Assembly: GCA_934343805.1 (NCBI GenBank) | Contig: CAKRIN010000005.1 | Coordinates: 47,577-111,576 of the forward strand | Origin: an uncultured Lachnospira sp. | GTDB taxonomy: Bacteria > Bacillota > Clostridia > Lachnospirales > Lachnospiraceae | DNA length: 64,000 nucleotides | Direction: 5' to 3' | Part shown: positions 34,644 to 44,927 of the stretch, piece by piece | Position numbering within the stretch: the first letter of the stretch is position 1 | Layout: every line of letters begins with the position of its first letter | Program-made: the position numbers and the translations under genes | Notes under the pieces: generated by a model | What the model saw: the letters and a program-made list of their open reading frames with translations, nothing else | Told to the model about the DNA's origin: nothing | Databases searched by the model: none

Positions 34644-36413
34644 ATGCATTTTATAAAGAAAAATATTATTATTCCACTAGTTGTATTTATAATCGGAATG
34701 AGTGCTGTGGCAGGTATTGTATGCAGTATAAATAACGAACAGAATAAGCAGAACAGAACAATGGCGAATCTTAACGCAATGACTTATGCCGAGCGTATGA
34801 AGACAGATATTATGAAAGGCATAGGCGTTTCGGACACATTAAGACAGATAATTATAAGTGATGATGGACAGCTTAATAAATTCTATGAGATAGCAGAAGA
34901 GATGATGACAGATTCTGTTCAGAGTATCCAGATTGCACCAGATGGTGTTGTGACAGACATTTATCCTCAGGAAGGTAATGATGCGGGAAAGATTGATCTG
35001 TTAAATGATAAAGATCGTGGTGAAATATGTCGTTATGGAAGAGATAATAAAGTTGTTACAATGCAGGGACCATTTCAGTTAAAGCAGGGTGGATATGGTA
35101 TAGCTATAAGAAATCCTGTATACATTGAAGAAAATGGACATGAAGATTTTTGGGGATTTGCAATAGTTATAATCCGTGTTCCTGAGATTTTTTCTGATTC
35201 AATGAAGGCACTTTCTGATTTTGGTTATAATTATACATTATATAAAACTGCTTTTCCGTGGGAGTCTGAATTTGAAGAAGTGTATGGCTCGGAAGAAGAG
35301 TTAAAGAATCCTATTTCGTATACATTTGATATAGAAGACAGCAAGTGGAAGCTTGATATAATGCCATATAAGACTCAGTCTGAAAGAAGATATCTGTATG
35401 CGGCTGGAATAGGCGGAATTATTATTGTACTGCTTCTTACAGGGCTTACATGTGCGCTGCTTGTTCTTGACAAACACAGAAAGAAGTTTAAGAAGCTGGC
35501 TATAATAGATGCTTTGACAGGAATATATAACCGACATGGATATGATGAAAGAGTAACAAGGTATCTTAAGCAGAATCCGGATAATCATTGCGTAGGAGTA
35601 GAATTTGATATTGATGATTTTAAGGCTATCAATGATATGTATGGCCATGCTTATGGTGATGTGGCACTTAAGGTATTGTCAAAGGGAATGCAGAAGTTTT
35701 TTGATAAAAATGTGGTTTTAGGACGAAACGGTGGTGATGAATTCTGTATTTTCCTGCCAGACTGTACATGTGCAGATGTCAAGGAAAAGCTTGAGGAATT
35801 CACAAAGTTAAAACGTTCATTTAAGTATGAAGGTGAAGAGCAGCAGTTCACTATATCAGTTGGATACGCTGAATATCCGGTCCATGCTGACAAACCATCA
35901 AAGCTCATGCGTTGTGCTGATACTGCACTTTATGAAGTAAAACTTCGTGGAAAGAATGGCTGCATGGCATATAAGAACGGACTTAGAATGGAGATACGTA
36001 CACAGCTTGGTTTTGCGCTTAAGGATATTTCTGAAAATCTTCCAGGAGCATTTATCATATACAAAGCAGATAAGAATGATGATGAAATTCTTTTTGCAAA
36101 CCGTGAGTTTATCAGATTTGCAGGCTGTAAGAACATGGATGAACTGCTTGAATATACAAAAAGAAGTTTCCATAATATCATTAGAGTGGATGAACGGGAA
36201 GCTGTTATAGCGTATATATGGAAGCAGATAGATGAAGGACATACTAATGGTTATACACATTTTCATATGCAGAAAGCAGATGGCGGTCATATACAGGTGT
36301 CTGACCATGGAAGAATTGTTGAGAATGGACGATATGGAAGAGTAATATATGCATTGATAACTAATATGGAAACAGTGAGAGAAAATTATGGAAATTCAGA
36401 ATGTAACAATTGA
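34644..36413 (+). CDS. Membrane sensor with CHASE-like, GGDEF and PAS domains (diguanylate cyclase)
   Basis: 589 residues. A signal-anchor helix (about 7-28), an extracellular CHASE-like sensor (to about 250, with GGYGIAIRNPVY) and a second membrane helix (about 253-275). Then comes a GGDEF domain with the intact motif GGDEF at 363-367 and a C-terminal PAS-like domain (about 460-580). The intact motif suggests it makes cyclic di-GMP. No RxxD feedback site is seen before GGDEF. PAS after GGDEF is the reverse of the usual order. The acetyltransferase gene begins inside its last codons. Confidence 0.85.
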   Translation: MHFIKKNIIIPLVVFIIGMSAVAGIVCSINNEQNKQNRTMANLNAMTYAERMKTDIMKGIGVSDTLRQIIISDDGQLNKFYEIAEEMMTDSVQSIQIAPDGVVTDIYPQEGNDAGKIDLLNDKDRGEICRYGRDNKVVTMQGPFQLKQGGYGIAIRNPVYIEENGHEDFWGFAIVIIRVPEIFSDSMKALSDFGYNYTLYKTAFPWESEFEEVYGSEEELKNPISYTFDIEDSKWKLDIMPYKTQSERRYLYAAGIGGIIIVLLLTGLTCALLVLDKHRKKFKKLAIIDALTGIYNRHGYDERVTRYLKQNPDNHCVGVEFDIDDFKAINDMYGHAYGDVALKVLSKGMQKFFDKNVVLGRNGGDEFCIFLPDCTCADVKEKLEEFTKLKRSFKYEGEEQQFTISVGYAEYPVHADKPSKLMRCADTALYEVKLRGKNGCMAYKNGLRMEIRTQLGFALKDISENLPGAFIIYKADKNDDEILFANREFIRFAGCKNMDELLEYTKRSFHNIIRVDEREAVIAYIWKQIDEGHTNGYTHFHMQKADGGHIQVSDHGRIVENGRYGRVIYALITNMETVRENYGNSECNN

Positions 36414-36948
36414 AGACGCAGAGGAGCTTCTTGATATATATGCACCATATGTTAAGGATACAGCAATAACATTTGAATATGATGTGCCTTCTGTAGAAGA
36501 ATTCAGACAAAGAATCGTAAATATTTCAGACAGATATCCATATATTAAGGCAGTAGACAATGGACGGATTGTCGGTTATGCATATGCCAGCTGTTTTAAG
36601 GACAGGAGAGCATATGACTGGTCTGTTGAGACAACTATCTATGTGCGACAGGATTGCAAGAGAATGGGAATTGGCAGACTTTTATATGACAGACTTGAAC
36701 AGGAACTTAAGAGTATGGGAATACTTAATATGAATGCATGTATTGCATGCCCTGTACAGGAAAGCAAGTACCTTAATGACGATAGTATCCGTTTCCACAG
36801 CAGATTGGGATTTTCTGAAGTTGGTCGTTTTCATGACAGCGGATATAAGTTTAACCAGTGGTTCGATATGGTGTGGATGGAGAAGATGATTGGGGAGCAT
36901 AATGCAGAACCGGCAGAAGTCAGGTGGAGAAAGTCAGCCATAGCCTGA
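36388..36948 (+). CDS. GNAT acetyltransferase, phosphinothricin-acetyltransferase-like
   Basis: 186 residues. VETTIYVRQDCKRMGIGRLL is the acetyl-CoA loop, and FHSRLGFSEVGRFHDSGYKF matches the PAT/Bar group. Its ATG is 26 bases inside the diguanylate cyclase gene, in another frame, so it is translationally coupled. Substrate unknown; many such proteins acetylate amino acids or their analogues. Confidence 0.82.
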   Translation: MEIQNVTIEDAEELLDIYAPYVKDTAITFEYDVPSVEEFRQRIVNISDRYPYIKAVDNGRIVGYAYASCFKDRRAYDWSVETTIYVRQDCKRMGIGRLLYDRLEQELKSMGILNMNACIACPVQESKYLNDDSIRFHSRLGFSEVGRFHDSGYKFNQWFDMVWMEKMIGEHNAEPAEVRWRKSAIA

Positions 36949-37006
36949 AACTATATCCAACATAAAATTTTATGTATTATACAGAATAATAATGAACTGA
37001 TAACAT

Positions 37007-37027
37007 AACATACAACAACAGTATGTT
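37007..37027. promoter_or_regulatory. Inverted repeat upstream of the methyltransferase gene
   Basis: AACATAC and GTATGTT separated by seven bases, just before TATAAT (37033-37038). A 14-bp palindrome CATAAAATTTTATG lies at 36961-36974. Possible operator; no SAM riboswitch or T-box is seen. Confidence 0.4.
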
Positions 37028-37060
37028 GCTTGTATAATTTATCAGGGAGGTTATTGGAAT

Positions 37061-38176
37061 ATGAGTACATTAAAGACACCATTTCGTTATGATTTTGTAG
37101 GAAGTTTCTTAAGACCAGAGAAGTTAAAGGAAGCTAAGAAGAATTTTGAAGAAGGAAAGATTACACAGGACGAGCTTAATCAGATTACTGATGATTGTGT
37201 CTGTGATGTTATTGCAAAGCAGAAGGCAGCAGGTTATCATGCTATAACAGACGGCGAGTTCAGAAGAAAGTTCTGGCATCTCGATTTCATGTGGGGATTT
37301 GAAGGCGTTGCACATGAGAAAGAAGGTGGCGGAGTACAGTTTAATGGAGAGGTTGCTGATCTTGAAGCAACATACCTTGTTGGTAAGGTAAAGGCTAAGG
37401 CACATCCGTTTGTAGAATACTTCAAGTTCTTAAAGCAGTTTGAAGATGACAATACAGTTGCCAAATATACAATCCCGGCACCAGCGCAGATGTATCAGCA
37501 GATGATTGTACCTCAGAACATTGAGCAGACAAGAAAGTTCTATGCCAGTGATGATGAATTAATTCAGGATATCGGATTAGCATATCAGGATGTGATTAAA
37601 CAGTTTTATGCTGCCGGCTGCCGTAATCTGCAGTTAGATGACTGTACATGGGGAGCAATTGTAGGTGAGGCTGCAAAGCAGAGATATAAGTCTCTTGGCC
37701 TTGATATTGAAGATGTAAAAGCACAGCTTCTTAAGGTTAATAATCTTGCATTAGAGGGAAGACCAGAAGATATGGTTATTACTTCACACATTTGCAGAGG
37801 TAATTATCATTCAACATATTTCACAAGCGGTCCATATGATTCTGTTGCAGATTATGTATTTGCACAGGAAAATGTTGATGCACTCCTTCTTGAATATGAT
37901 GATGAAAGATCAGGTGGATTCCTTCCACTTGCTAAAGTTTCACCAGATAAAAAGGTTGTGCTTGGACTTATTACAACTAAGACCCCAGAGCTTGAGAATA
38001 AGGAAGATGTTATTGCAAGAATTCATGATGCTTCAAGATATATTCCTCTTGACAGATTATGCTTAAGTCCACAGTGTGGATTTGCTTCATGTGAGATTGG
38101 CAACAAGCTTACAGAAGAACAGCAGTGGGCAAAGCTTGCATTAGTTAAGGAAATAGCTGAAGAAGTGTGGGGATAA
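37061..38176 (+). CDS. MetE C-terminal-like methyltransferase (YxjG/YxjH type)
   Basis: 371 residues, a single TIM barrel like the C-terminal half of cobalamin-independent methionine synthase. YDFVGSFLRPEKLKEAK is the family start; TSHICRGNY and LSPQCGFAS carry the expected zinc-ligand His and Cys. It probably moves a methyl group to homocysteine or a related thiol; short MetE-like proteins often use donors other than methyl-folate. GGGAGG precedes the ATG. Confidence 0.85.
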   Translation: MSTLKTPFRYDFVGSFLRPEKLKEAKKNFEEGKITQDELNQITDDCVCDVIAKQKAAGYHAITDGEFRRKFWHLDFMWGFEGVAHEKEGGGVQFNGEVADLEATYLVGKVKAKAHPFVEYFKFLKQFEDDNTVAKYTIPAPAQMYQQMIVPQNIEQTRKFYASDDELIQDIGLAYQDVIKQFYAAGCRNLQLDDCTWGAIVGEAAKQRYKSLGLDIEDVKAQLLKVNNLALEGRPEDMVITSHICRGNYHSTYFTSGPYDSVADYVFAQENVDALLLEYDDERSGGFLPLAKVSPDKKVVLGLITTKTPELENKEDVIARIHDASRYIPLDRLCLSPQCGFASCEIGNKLTEEQQWAKLALVKEIAEEVWG

Positions 38177-38190
38177 TTATATAAAACATA

Positions 38191-38235
38191 AAACTGCCAT
38201 CCGTTTAACATTAAGTATAGCGGATGGCAGTTTTT
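38191..38235. terminator. Bidirectional terminator between convergent genes
   Basis: Perfect 13-bp stem (38191-38203 with 38221-38233) with T runs on both strands. It serves the methyltransferase and pyrB. Confidence 0.9.
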
Positions 38236-38250
38236 ATATGGAATGTTTAG

Positions 38251-39207
38251 TTATAGGCTGTGTGTATCAAGAACTTCTCTTCCAGTCACAGGATCAGTAA
38301 TACCAAGTAACGCCATAATAAGCGCCATTCTTATATATTTACCGTTCTGAACCTGATCAAAATATGCAGCTCTTGGATCATCATCGACATCAAGAGAAAT
38401 TTCATCAACTCGTGGGAGAGGGTGAAGAACAGGCATATCTTTATCAGCCAGATTTAATTTTTCTTCGTCCAGAATGTAGACATCTTTTAAACGGAGATAT
38501 TCCTCTTCATTGAAAAATCTCTCTTTCTGTACTCTTGTCATGTACAGAACATCAAGCTTAGGGAGAGTATCTTCAAGGCTTGACACTTCCTCATAAGCAG
38601 AATTAGATGGATTCAATACATCGTCTCTCAGATAATCCGGAATCCGTAATTCTTCGGGAGATATGAAGTAGAATTTATTATCAGAGAAACGGGTGAGGCT
38701 GCTGACAAGGGAGTGTACTGTCCGTCCGAATTTCAGGTCACCACAGAAACCTATAGTCAGATTATTAAGCTTTCCTTTGCGTTGTCTTATAGTCATCATA
38801 TCAATAAGTGTCTGTGTAGGGTGGGCATGACCACCGTCCCCGGCGTTAATTATAGGAATACGTGAATACATAGATGCCTGCAGGGGAGCGCCTTCTTTTG
38901 GGTGTCTCATTGCAATTATATCTGCATAGCAGCTTACAACTCTTACAGTGTCAGCAACGGTTTCGCCTTTAGAAGCACTAGACTGTGCTGCGCTGGAAAA
39001 GCCAAGTGTCTGTCCTCCAAGACTTAACATAGCAGATTCGAAAGATAAGCGCGTTCTTGTGCTTGGTTCGTAAAAAAGTGTAGCAAGCTGTCTGCCATCG
39101 GCAACATGCTTATATAATTGTGGGCCAATGGATATCCTCTCTGCAAGATCTAATATATTCATAGTTTCTTCAACGGAAAGGTCCATAGGGGTTATCAGAT
39201 GTCTCAT
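38251..39207 (-). CDS. pyrB: Aspartate carbamoyltransferase, catalytic subunit
   Basis: 318 residues. [15 protein letters not shown] holds the carbamoyl-phosphate loop (S-T-R-T); HPTQTLIDM and HPLPRVDEI are also family motifs. It condenses carbamoyl phosphate with aspartate in pyrimidine synthesis. The ATG at 39207 overlaps the purA stop as ATGA, and AAGGAGAG precedes it, so this start beats the upstream GTG at 39213. No pyrI regulatory gene is adjacent, and the other pyrimidine genes are absent here. Confidence 0.92.
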   Translation of the reverse strand: MRHLITPMDLSVEETMNILDLAERISIGPQLYKHVADGRQLATLFYEPSTRTRLSFESAMLSLGGQTLGFSSAAQSSASKGETVADTVRVVSCYADIIAMRHPKEGAPLQASMYSRIPIINAGDGGHAHPTQTLIDMMTIRQRKGKLNNLTIGFCGDLKFGRTVHSLVSSLTRFSDNKFYFISPEELRIPDYLRDDVLNPSNSAYEEVSSLEDTLPKLDVLYMTRVQKERFFNEEEYLRLKDVYILDEEKLNLADKDMPVLHPLPRVDEISLDVDDDPRAAYFDQVQNGKYIRMALIMALLGITDPVTGREVLDTHSL

Positions 39208-40505
39208 AGCCACTCTCCTTTTAATAAATATTCATCTCTCTTAGCACCAACAGATATAAAGTTGATTTCTGCATGAAGCATATCTTCAATTGTTGTAATG
39301 TAGTTACGCGCATTAGCAGGAAGCTCGTAAAATGTCCTGCAATGGGAGATGTCTTCTTCCCAACCGGGAACTTTGTATATGACTGGAGTGCATAGATCAA
39401 GGTTATCAGTCGGATCAAATTCAACTAAAGAGCCGCTTGGGTCATTGTAGCCTGTTATTATAGGAATTTCTTTCATGGAACTTAATACATCAAGTTTGGT
39501 AAGCGCGATTTTGTCTGCGTTCTGGCATCTGAGTCCGTATCTGCCTGCGACTGCATCAAAAGGACCAACACGGCGAGGACGGCCTGTTGCAGCACCGAAT
39601 TCGCCTCCGGCTGCTCTTAAGTCCTGCTGCCATTTTTCTGAAACAGCATTTTCAGCAACAAATGGTCCTGCACCAACGCATGTAGAATAAGCTTTAAGCA
39701 CACCAACGACATGGTCAGCGTGTCTGCCAGGGATTCCTGCACCGATAGGACCATAGGCAGATATAGTGGATGAACTTGAAGTATAAGGGAAGATACCGTA
39801 ATCAATATCTCTTAATGCACCAAGCTGTGCCTCAAGAATAACCTTTTTACCACAGGATAATGCCTTGTCTATAAATGTGCCTGTATCGCATATGTATTTG
39901 CTGAACTTTTCTGCCTGTTCCCTGCACCAGTCAAGAAGTGCCGGATATGACATAGGCTCCTGATGATAACAGCCGGCAAGTTCGAGGTTCTTGGATTCAA
40001 GAATAGTTTTAAGTCTTGCCTGTACAGCTGTATCATCCAGGTGAAGCAGGTCGCCAAGACGCAGAGTCTTTTTTCTGTATTTGTCGCTGTAGGCATATGC
40101 TATGCCTCGTCTTGTAGAACCGAAGGCAGAGCCGGTTTTTTCCAGTCTGTTTTCCTCAAGTTCGTCCTGAATCCTGTGCCATGGCATAGATATTGTAGCT
40201 TTTTTTGATAATTTCAAATGTTTTGGATTAATCTGTATTCCTCTGTCTTCAATCTGTTTTATTTCATTGGCAAGATGTTCAAGGTCAACAACCATGCCAT
40301 CACCAAGAATACATATAACATCAGGATGAAGAATTCCTGATGGCAGCAGATTAAGAACGAATTTCCCCTGATTGGTTACAACGGTGTGACCGGCATTATT
40401 GCCGCCCTGATACCTGACGACTATATCCGCATTTTCAGCAAGAAGGTCAATGACACGGCCTTTGCCCTCGTCGCCCCAGTTAATACCTGTTACAGAAGTA
40501 AGCAT
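39204..40505 (-). CDS. purA: Adenylosuccinate synthetase
   Basis: 433 residues. NWGDEGKGR holds Asp12 and Lys15 and GGNNAGHT holds His40 of the GTP/IMP site; [17 protein letters not shown] is the C-terminal signature. It joins IMP and aspartate on the way to AMP. AAGGAGG lies 9 bases upstream. Coupled to pyrB by an ATGA overlap and 37 bases downstream of thrE. It departs somewhat from typical PurA (VGPFDA in place of CGW-type), so it may be a second, divergent copy. Confidence 0.9.
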   Translation of the reverse strand: MLTSVTGINWGDEGKGRVIDLLAENADIVVRYQGGNNAGHTVVTNQGKFVLNLLPSGILHPDVICILGDGMVVDLEHLANEIKQIEDRGIQINPKHLKLSKKATISMPWHRIQDELEENRLEKTGSAFGSTRRGIAYAYSDKYRKKTLRLGDLLHLDDTAVQARLKTILESKNLELAGCYHQEPMSYPALLDWCREQAEKFSKYICDTGTFIDKALSCGKKVILEAQLGALRDIDYGIFPYTSSSSTISAYGPIGAGIPGRHADHVVGVLKAYSTCVGAGPFVAENAVSEKWQQDLRAAGGEFGAATGRPRRVGPFDAVAGRYGLRCQNADKIALTKLDVLSSMKEIPIITGYNDPSGSLVEFDPTDNLDLCTPVIYKVPGWEEDISHCRTFYELPANARNYITTIEDMLHAEINFISVGAKRDEYLLKGEWL

Positions 40506-40542
40506 AATAAAATTTCCTCCTTATATAAATGTATAGTTAATA

Positions 40543-41883
40543 TTAAGTGCAATAACGGAATGTGCGGTCCGTAATAATTCTGGCAAATATAAGTCCGAGC
40601 GGAAGTGCAACAATTATCATAATTGCTGATGTAAACCATGAGACCGCTTCTGTCAGGGACATTATGCCAAAATTGTATATTGCGCGGTATAAATAAAGTC
40701 CGGGTACCATAATAACTATGGAAGGGACTGTAAGTGATATTCTAGGATATCCATTATAATTTTTAATAAATGAGGCAAGGAGTCCGGCAGCGGCAGCACC
40801 AATAAATGCGGCAGCAGCGGCAGGCATGCCTGTAAAATCAACAAGTTCAAGACGCAGGGTATTGGCAATACAACCGATAAGAGCCGCCATTGCCGCCATT
40901 GGGACGGAACTGTTAAACATAATAGAGAATCCGAACACACCGCAGAAGCTGGCAATAAGTCTTAATATCAGATGTAACATTTTTCCAATATGTAATGTTG
41001 TAAATTCTTCTGGCTGTAAATGCAGTAATAAAGCCATAATCCACGCAAACACAGTAGCAACCAGTACAATAATTATTGAATATGTCAGCCTTTCAATACC
41101 AGACCGCAGGTCGAGCTTTGCAAGGTCAATGCCGCTGGTGATGAAAGGAAATCCCGGTATTATGAAAAGCATGGAACATATGTATCCGGCTTCATGTACA
41201 GAAGGAATATTAAACATCAGAATAGCAAGTTTAAGCAGAATCGCATATATAAGGCATGATGCAGATATAGAAACTGCGATATTCATGAATAGTGTAAAAT
41301 GATGTTTAATAAGCTTTGTCCTTATAAGATTACCTGTTCCGGCTGCAATGAATGCGAAAAGCATCTCTATAGGACCGCCACCAAGCAGAAACGTGAATCC
41401 GCAGCATGCAAGAGCGGCGGCAAGTCCAAGCTTGACTGGTGAATACAGGGTGTGTATTTGTTCAATTTCATCAAGACGTTTATGAATCATTTCACCTGTA
41501 AGGTGGGCCTCTTCATTAGGAAAATTGTCAACAAACTGTTCCATTCTGTAAAGCTTGGAGGTATTAACACCAGTATTGGCAATGCTTAGCGACTGTGATA
41601 CACAGTCATTACCATCAAAGCAGTTAAATTCAATAGACATAAGACCAACATCCACGGTACATGTTACTCCGAGTTCCTTGGAAAGCTTATTCATAGATGT
41701 ACGGACACGCCATGCACCTGTACCACAGGAAAGCATAATCAGACCTACACGACCGATAACGGAGGCTTTTTCTATAAGGTCTGCATTAGCAATTAATGCA
41801 TTGCTGTCGGCATCCGTATAGTCGTGCCACGGAATTTCCATATGATTTTTTTCCATAATGTCAATGTAATTAGTCCTTGGCAT
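40543..41883 (-). CDS. ThrE-type threonine/serine exporter
   Basis: 446 residues. The N-terminal half (SVIGRVGLIMLSCGTGAWRV, then YRMEQFVDNF) is the DUF1212/ThrE cytoplasmic region, followed by about 10 membrane segments that cover the second ThrE half. ThrE exports threonine, serine or small peptides. The start at 41883 overlaps the upstream gene by 14 bases. The longer open frame overlaps that gene deeply and is not credible. Confidence 0.85.
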   Translation of the reverse strand: MPRTNYIDIMEKNHMEIPWHDYTDADSNALIANADLIEKASVIGRVGLIMLSCGTGAWRVRTSMNKLSKELGVTCTVDVGLMSIEFNCFDGNDCVSQSLSIANTGVNTSKLYRMEQFVDNFPNEEAHLTGEMIHKRLDEIEQIHTLYSPVKLGLAAALACCGFTFLLGGGPIEMLFAFIAAGTGNLIRTKLIKHHFTLFMNIAVSISASCLIYAILLKLAILMFNIPSVHEAGYICSMLFIIPGFPFITSGIDLAKLDLRSGIERLTYSIIIVLVATVFAWIMALLLHLQPEEFTTLHIGKMLHLILRLIASFCGVFGFSIMFNSSVPMAAMAALIGCIANTLRLELVDFTGMPAAAAAFIGAAAAGLLASFIKNYNGYPRISLTVPSIVIMVPGLYLYRAIYNFGIMSLTEAVSWFTSAIMIIVALPLGLIFARIITDRTFRYCT

Positions 41884-42631
41884 ATATAATCGCCTCTGCT
41901 TTCTTAACATGGTGTTCAAGGTTTCGTAAGAATATAGAATTAGGAAGGAAAATTCCAAGTTCGTCAAAATGTTCATTGTGTTCAACGAATGAATCCTGAC
42001 CATAGAATATGTATGCCATTGGAAGATTCTTCTCAAGCTCAAGCATAAGATCCCATACAGCACTATAGGCCTCTGCCTCGGTTTCCTTCATTCTGACAGT
42101 GTCAGGCAGCTCACGGATAAGCAGTATACCGGTACTTTTCTCAAGAATCTGTTGCTCAACTACGGATGGATCATTACCATATGTATGACTGTATCTGTAA
42201 GCCTTGGCAAGAAACATATTTTTATTATTATCAAGATTTTTATAAATGTTATAAAAATGCTGATAGTCTTTCTCGTGAACTGAGTCAGCAAATTCTGGGA
42301 GAAGCAAACCTTTATCATCTGTCATAATTATGGGATTTTGCTTTCCATCAGCGTTGAAGCGGTATGGGATTAGAAATGAATTTCTCAGTAAATCAAACAT
42401 CGTATTCTGTGTTATAGCCATAAGAAATGCTGATAAATCTTTATTAGAATAGCAGTTAAATAACGCTTCGGCGAATTGAAGCGGAGAAAGTACTGCTTCA
42501 GAATCATCGTTGCAAAACAGATTGTTACAGAATGTCTGGAAAAGTTTATTATAAGCCCATGGGTCATTTAGAATTTTATCAAATAAGACCTCTGATTTTT
42601 CTTCTCTGGGAAAGATAGTTTTTTCTTTCAT
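41870..42631 (-). CDS. Conserved hypothetical protein of the thrE-purA-pyrB operon
   Basis: 253 residues, soluble, no signal peptide, mostly helical; not recognised. Notable stretches are LNDPWAYNKLFQTFCNN and SFLIPYRFNADGKQNP. The start at 42631 follows AAGGAG by 9 bases. First gene of a four-gene minus-strand operon and divergent from a LysR regulator. Confidence 0.7.
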   Translation of the reverse strand: MKEKTIFPREEKSEVLFDKILNDPWAYNKLFQTFCNNLFCNDDSEAVLSPLQFAEALFNCYSNKDLSAFLMAITQNTMFDLLRNSFLIPYRFNADGKQNPIIMTDDKGLLLPEFADSVHEKDYQHFYNIYKNLDNNKNMFLAKAYRYSHTYGNDPSVVEQQILEKSTGILLIRELPDTVRMKETEAEAYSAVWDLMLELEKNLPMAYIFYGQDSFVEHNEHFDELGIFLPNSIFLRNLEHHVKKAEAIIYAKD

Positions 42632-42668
42632 AATCATCAGCTCCTTCTTGTTTTTCATTTTCGGCTAG

Positions 42669-42697
42669 ATTATACTATTGTGGTAGAAATAAGTAAA
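42669..42697 (-). promoter_or_regulatory. Promoter of the thrE-purA-pyrB operon
   Basis: Minus-strand TTTACT (42697-42692), 17-bp spacer, TATAAT (42674-42669), in the 128-bp gap shared with the divergent LysR gene. Confidence 0.6.
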
Positions 42698-42759
42698 AGC
42701 TATAATTGATATAAATGCTATAATAATATGATATGTCAGATGCTAAGGAGTGATAGAGT

Positions 42760-43662
42760 GTGGACGTTAATTTTGAGTATTACAAGATATTTTATTATGT
42801 AGCCAGGTACAAGAATTTTACTAAAGCTGCGCAGGTATTAGGAAGTAGCCAGCCCAATGTTACAAGGGCAATGAATTGTCTGGAACAGCAGATTAATTCA
42901 ACACTGTTTGTAAGAAATAACCGGGGAATACAGCTTACACCAGAGGGGGAAAAGCTGTATATAAGGGTTACAGCGGCTATGACACAGCTTATGGCAGCAG
43001 AAGAAGAACTTGCGGATAGTGCGAGTCTTTCACATGGCAGTATTTCCATAGGTGCAAGTGAGACTGCGCTTAATATATTTCTTCTTGATAAGTTAAAAGC
43101 ATTTCACATGGTCAATCCCGGAATCCGGCTTAAGATATATAATCATTCAACGCCGGAGGCGGTTGATGCAGTAAAAAATGGACTGGTAGACTTTGCAGTG
43201 GTATCATCACCTGTGTACGCAGATTCATCACTAAAGACGGTGGTGCTGCAATCTTTTCAGGAAATACTTGTCGGAGGAACTACATTTACAGCATTGGGAA
43301 GTCAGGAATTATCAATAAGAGAATTGACGGATTATCCACTGATATGTCTTGGCAGAGAGACTATGACATTCAGATTCTATAAAGATTTATTTATGTCGCA
43401 CGGGGTTGAATTAGAGCCTGATACGGAGGCTGCGACAACAGACCAGATACTTCCTCTTGTAAAATGTGAATTAGGACTTGCATTCTTACCAGAGACAATG
43501 GCACAGGAATCAATTGATAAGAAAGAGATTGTGAATATATCATTAAGGGATAATGTTCCAAAGAGAAATATATGTCTGGTCTATGACAGCAGACGCCCAG
43601 TGAGTTCGGCGGCAAGACAATTGAGGAAAACAATAGGGGAGATTAATTATGGGGAGAATTAA
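42760..43662 (+). CDS. LysR-family transcriptional regulator
   Basis: 300 residues. The N-terminal winged helix FTKAAQVLGSSQPNVTRAM binds DNA; the rest is a periplasmic-binding-like effector domain. The GTG start follows AAGGAG by 9 bases. Being divergent, it is a good candidate regulator of the thrE operon. The next gene starts inside its last codons, so they are coupled. Confidence 0.88.
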   Translation: MDVNFEYYKIFYYVARYKNFTKAAQVLGSSQPNVTRAMNCLEQQINSTLFVRNNRGIQLTPEGEKLYIRVTAAMTQLMAAEEELADSASLSHGSISIGASETALNIFLLDKLKAFHMVNPGIRLKIYNHSTPEAVDAVKNGLVDFAVVSSPVYADSSLKTVVLQSFQEILVGGTTFTALGSQELSIRELTDYPLICLGRETMTFRFYKDLFMSHGVELEPDTEAATTDQILPLVKCELGLAFLPETMAQESIDKKEIVNISLRDNVPKRNICLVYDSRRPVSSAARQLRKTIGEINYGEN

Positions 43663-44842
43663 AGTATGTAATTTCGGCAGAATTATGCTGAAAATATTCT
43701 GCTGGACGACAGTAATATTAGCAATATATCTTATATTAGGTTTTACAGGCTGTTATGAAAAATGGTTTGGCGGTCCGGCCGGAATAGTAAAAGCACCAGT
43801 TTACTGGCTTATCCGGGCAGGGATAGGAATTCTTGTGGAAAGTATTATATTCTGGATAGGAATTATCATGGTGTATGTTACATCTGAGCAGCTTGGAATC
43901 AGATGGAGAGTGCTTGGAATCGTGTGTGGCTGGATACCGGTTGCACATCTTGTAATGCTTCATATTATTATAAAGACAGTTGGTGAGGAAGTCCGCATGG
44001 AGAAAATGCGTGCCAAGAGAAATCTGCAGCGTAAAGAACAGCGGATATGCAGTACGAAATATCCTGTTCTTATGGTACATGGTGTATTTTTCAGGGATTT
44101 TGAACATCTTAATTACTGGGGAAGAATACCGGCAGAGCTTGAGGCTAATGGTGCAGTGATTTACTATGGAAATCATAACAGTGCCGCGGCTGTGCGAGAC
44201 AGTGCTAAAGAGCTGGCAGAAAGGATTCATCAGATTGTCAGTAAGACAGGCTGTGAGAAAGTAAATGTAATCGCACACTCAAAAGGCGGACTTGACATGA
44301 GGGCAGCAATTGCGCTTACAGATATTGCACCTTATGTAGCTTCTCTTACAACAATAAATACACCACACAGGGGCTGCCAGTTTGCTGATTACCTTCTTGG
44401 CAAAATTCCTGAAAAACAGCAGCAGATGGTTGCAAATGCATATAACGCTGGAGCGGCTAAACTCGGAGACATTAACCCTGATTTTCTTGCTGCCGTATAT
44501 GACCTTACATCAGAAAAATGCAGTGAATTCAACAATGAAATAAAGGATAATCCCGATATTTATTATCAGTCAGTTGGTTCTAAACTAAACCATCCAGCTT
44601 CGGGAAGATTTCCACTTAATTTTACATATCCACTGGTGAAATATTTTGACGGACCTAATGACGGACTTGTTGGAGAAGAATCCTTTCGATGGGGACAGAA
44701 CTATCAGTTTCTTACTGTCAGCGGCAAAAGAGGCATATCGCATGGTGATATGATAGACCTTAACAGGGAGAACATTAAAGGATTTGATGTTAGGGAATTT
44801 TATGTGCAGGTTGTTGCGGGACTTAAGAAGATGGAATTTTGA
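43649..44842 (+). CDS. Membrane-attached lipase-like alpha/beta hydrolase
   Basis: 397 residues. Three membrane segments at the N-terminus (about 13-32, 45-70, 80-110), then a charged linker and a hydrolase domain. It opens with YPVLMVHGVFF (oxyanion HG), carries IAHSKGGLDMR (nucleophile Ser) and TPHRGC, and has a likely catalytic His in KRGISHGDMIDL. It resembles triacylglycerol lipases. Overlaps the LysR gene by 14 bases. Confidence 0.8.
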   Translation: MGRIKVCNFGRIMLKIFCWTTVILAIYLILGFTGCYEKWFGGPAGIVKAPVYWLIRAGIGILVESIIFWIGIIMVYVTSEQLGIRWRVLGIVCGWIPVAHLVMLHIIIKTVGEEVRMEKMRAKRNLQRKEQRICSTKYPVLMVHGVFFRDFEHLNYWGRIPAELEANGAVIYYGNHNSAAAVRDSAKELAERIHQIVSKTGCEKVNVIAHSKGGLDMRAAIALTDIAPYVASLTTINTPHRGCQFADYLLGKIPEKQQQMVANAYNAGAAKLGDINPDFLAAVYDLTSEKCSEFNNEIKDNPDIYYQSVGSKLNHPASGRFPLNFTYPLVKYFDGPNDGLVGEESFRWGQNYQFLTVSGKRGISHGDMIDLNRENIKGFDVREFYVQVVAGLKKMEF

Positions 44843-44890
44843 TTTTTAAAATACAAATTATAAATTTTTAGTAAAATAAAATATTTGTAA

Positions 44891-44922
44891 TTGACATATT
44901 TCTTGAAGATAGGTAATATAAT
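44891..44922 (+). promoter_or_regulatory. Promoter of the candidate small RNA
   Basis: TTGACA (44891-44896) with TAATAT at 17 bp (44914-44919) overlapping TATAAT at 20 bp (44917-44922). Confidence 0.65.
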
Positions 44923-44927
44923 ATTAA

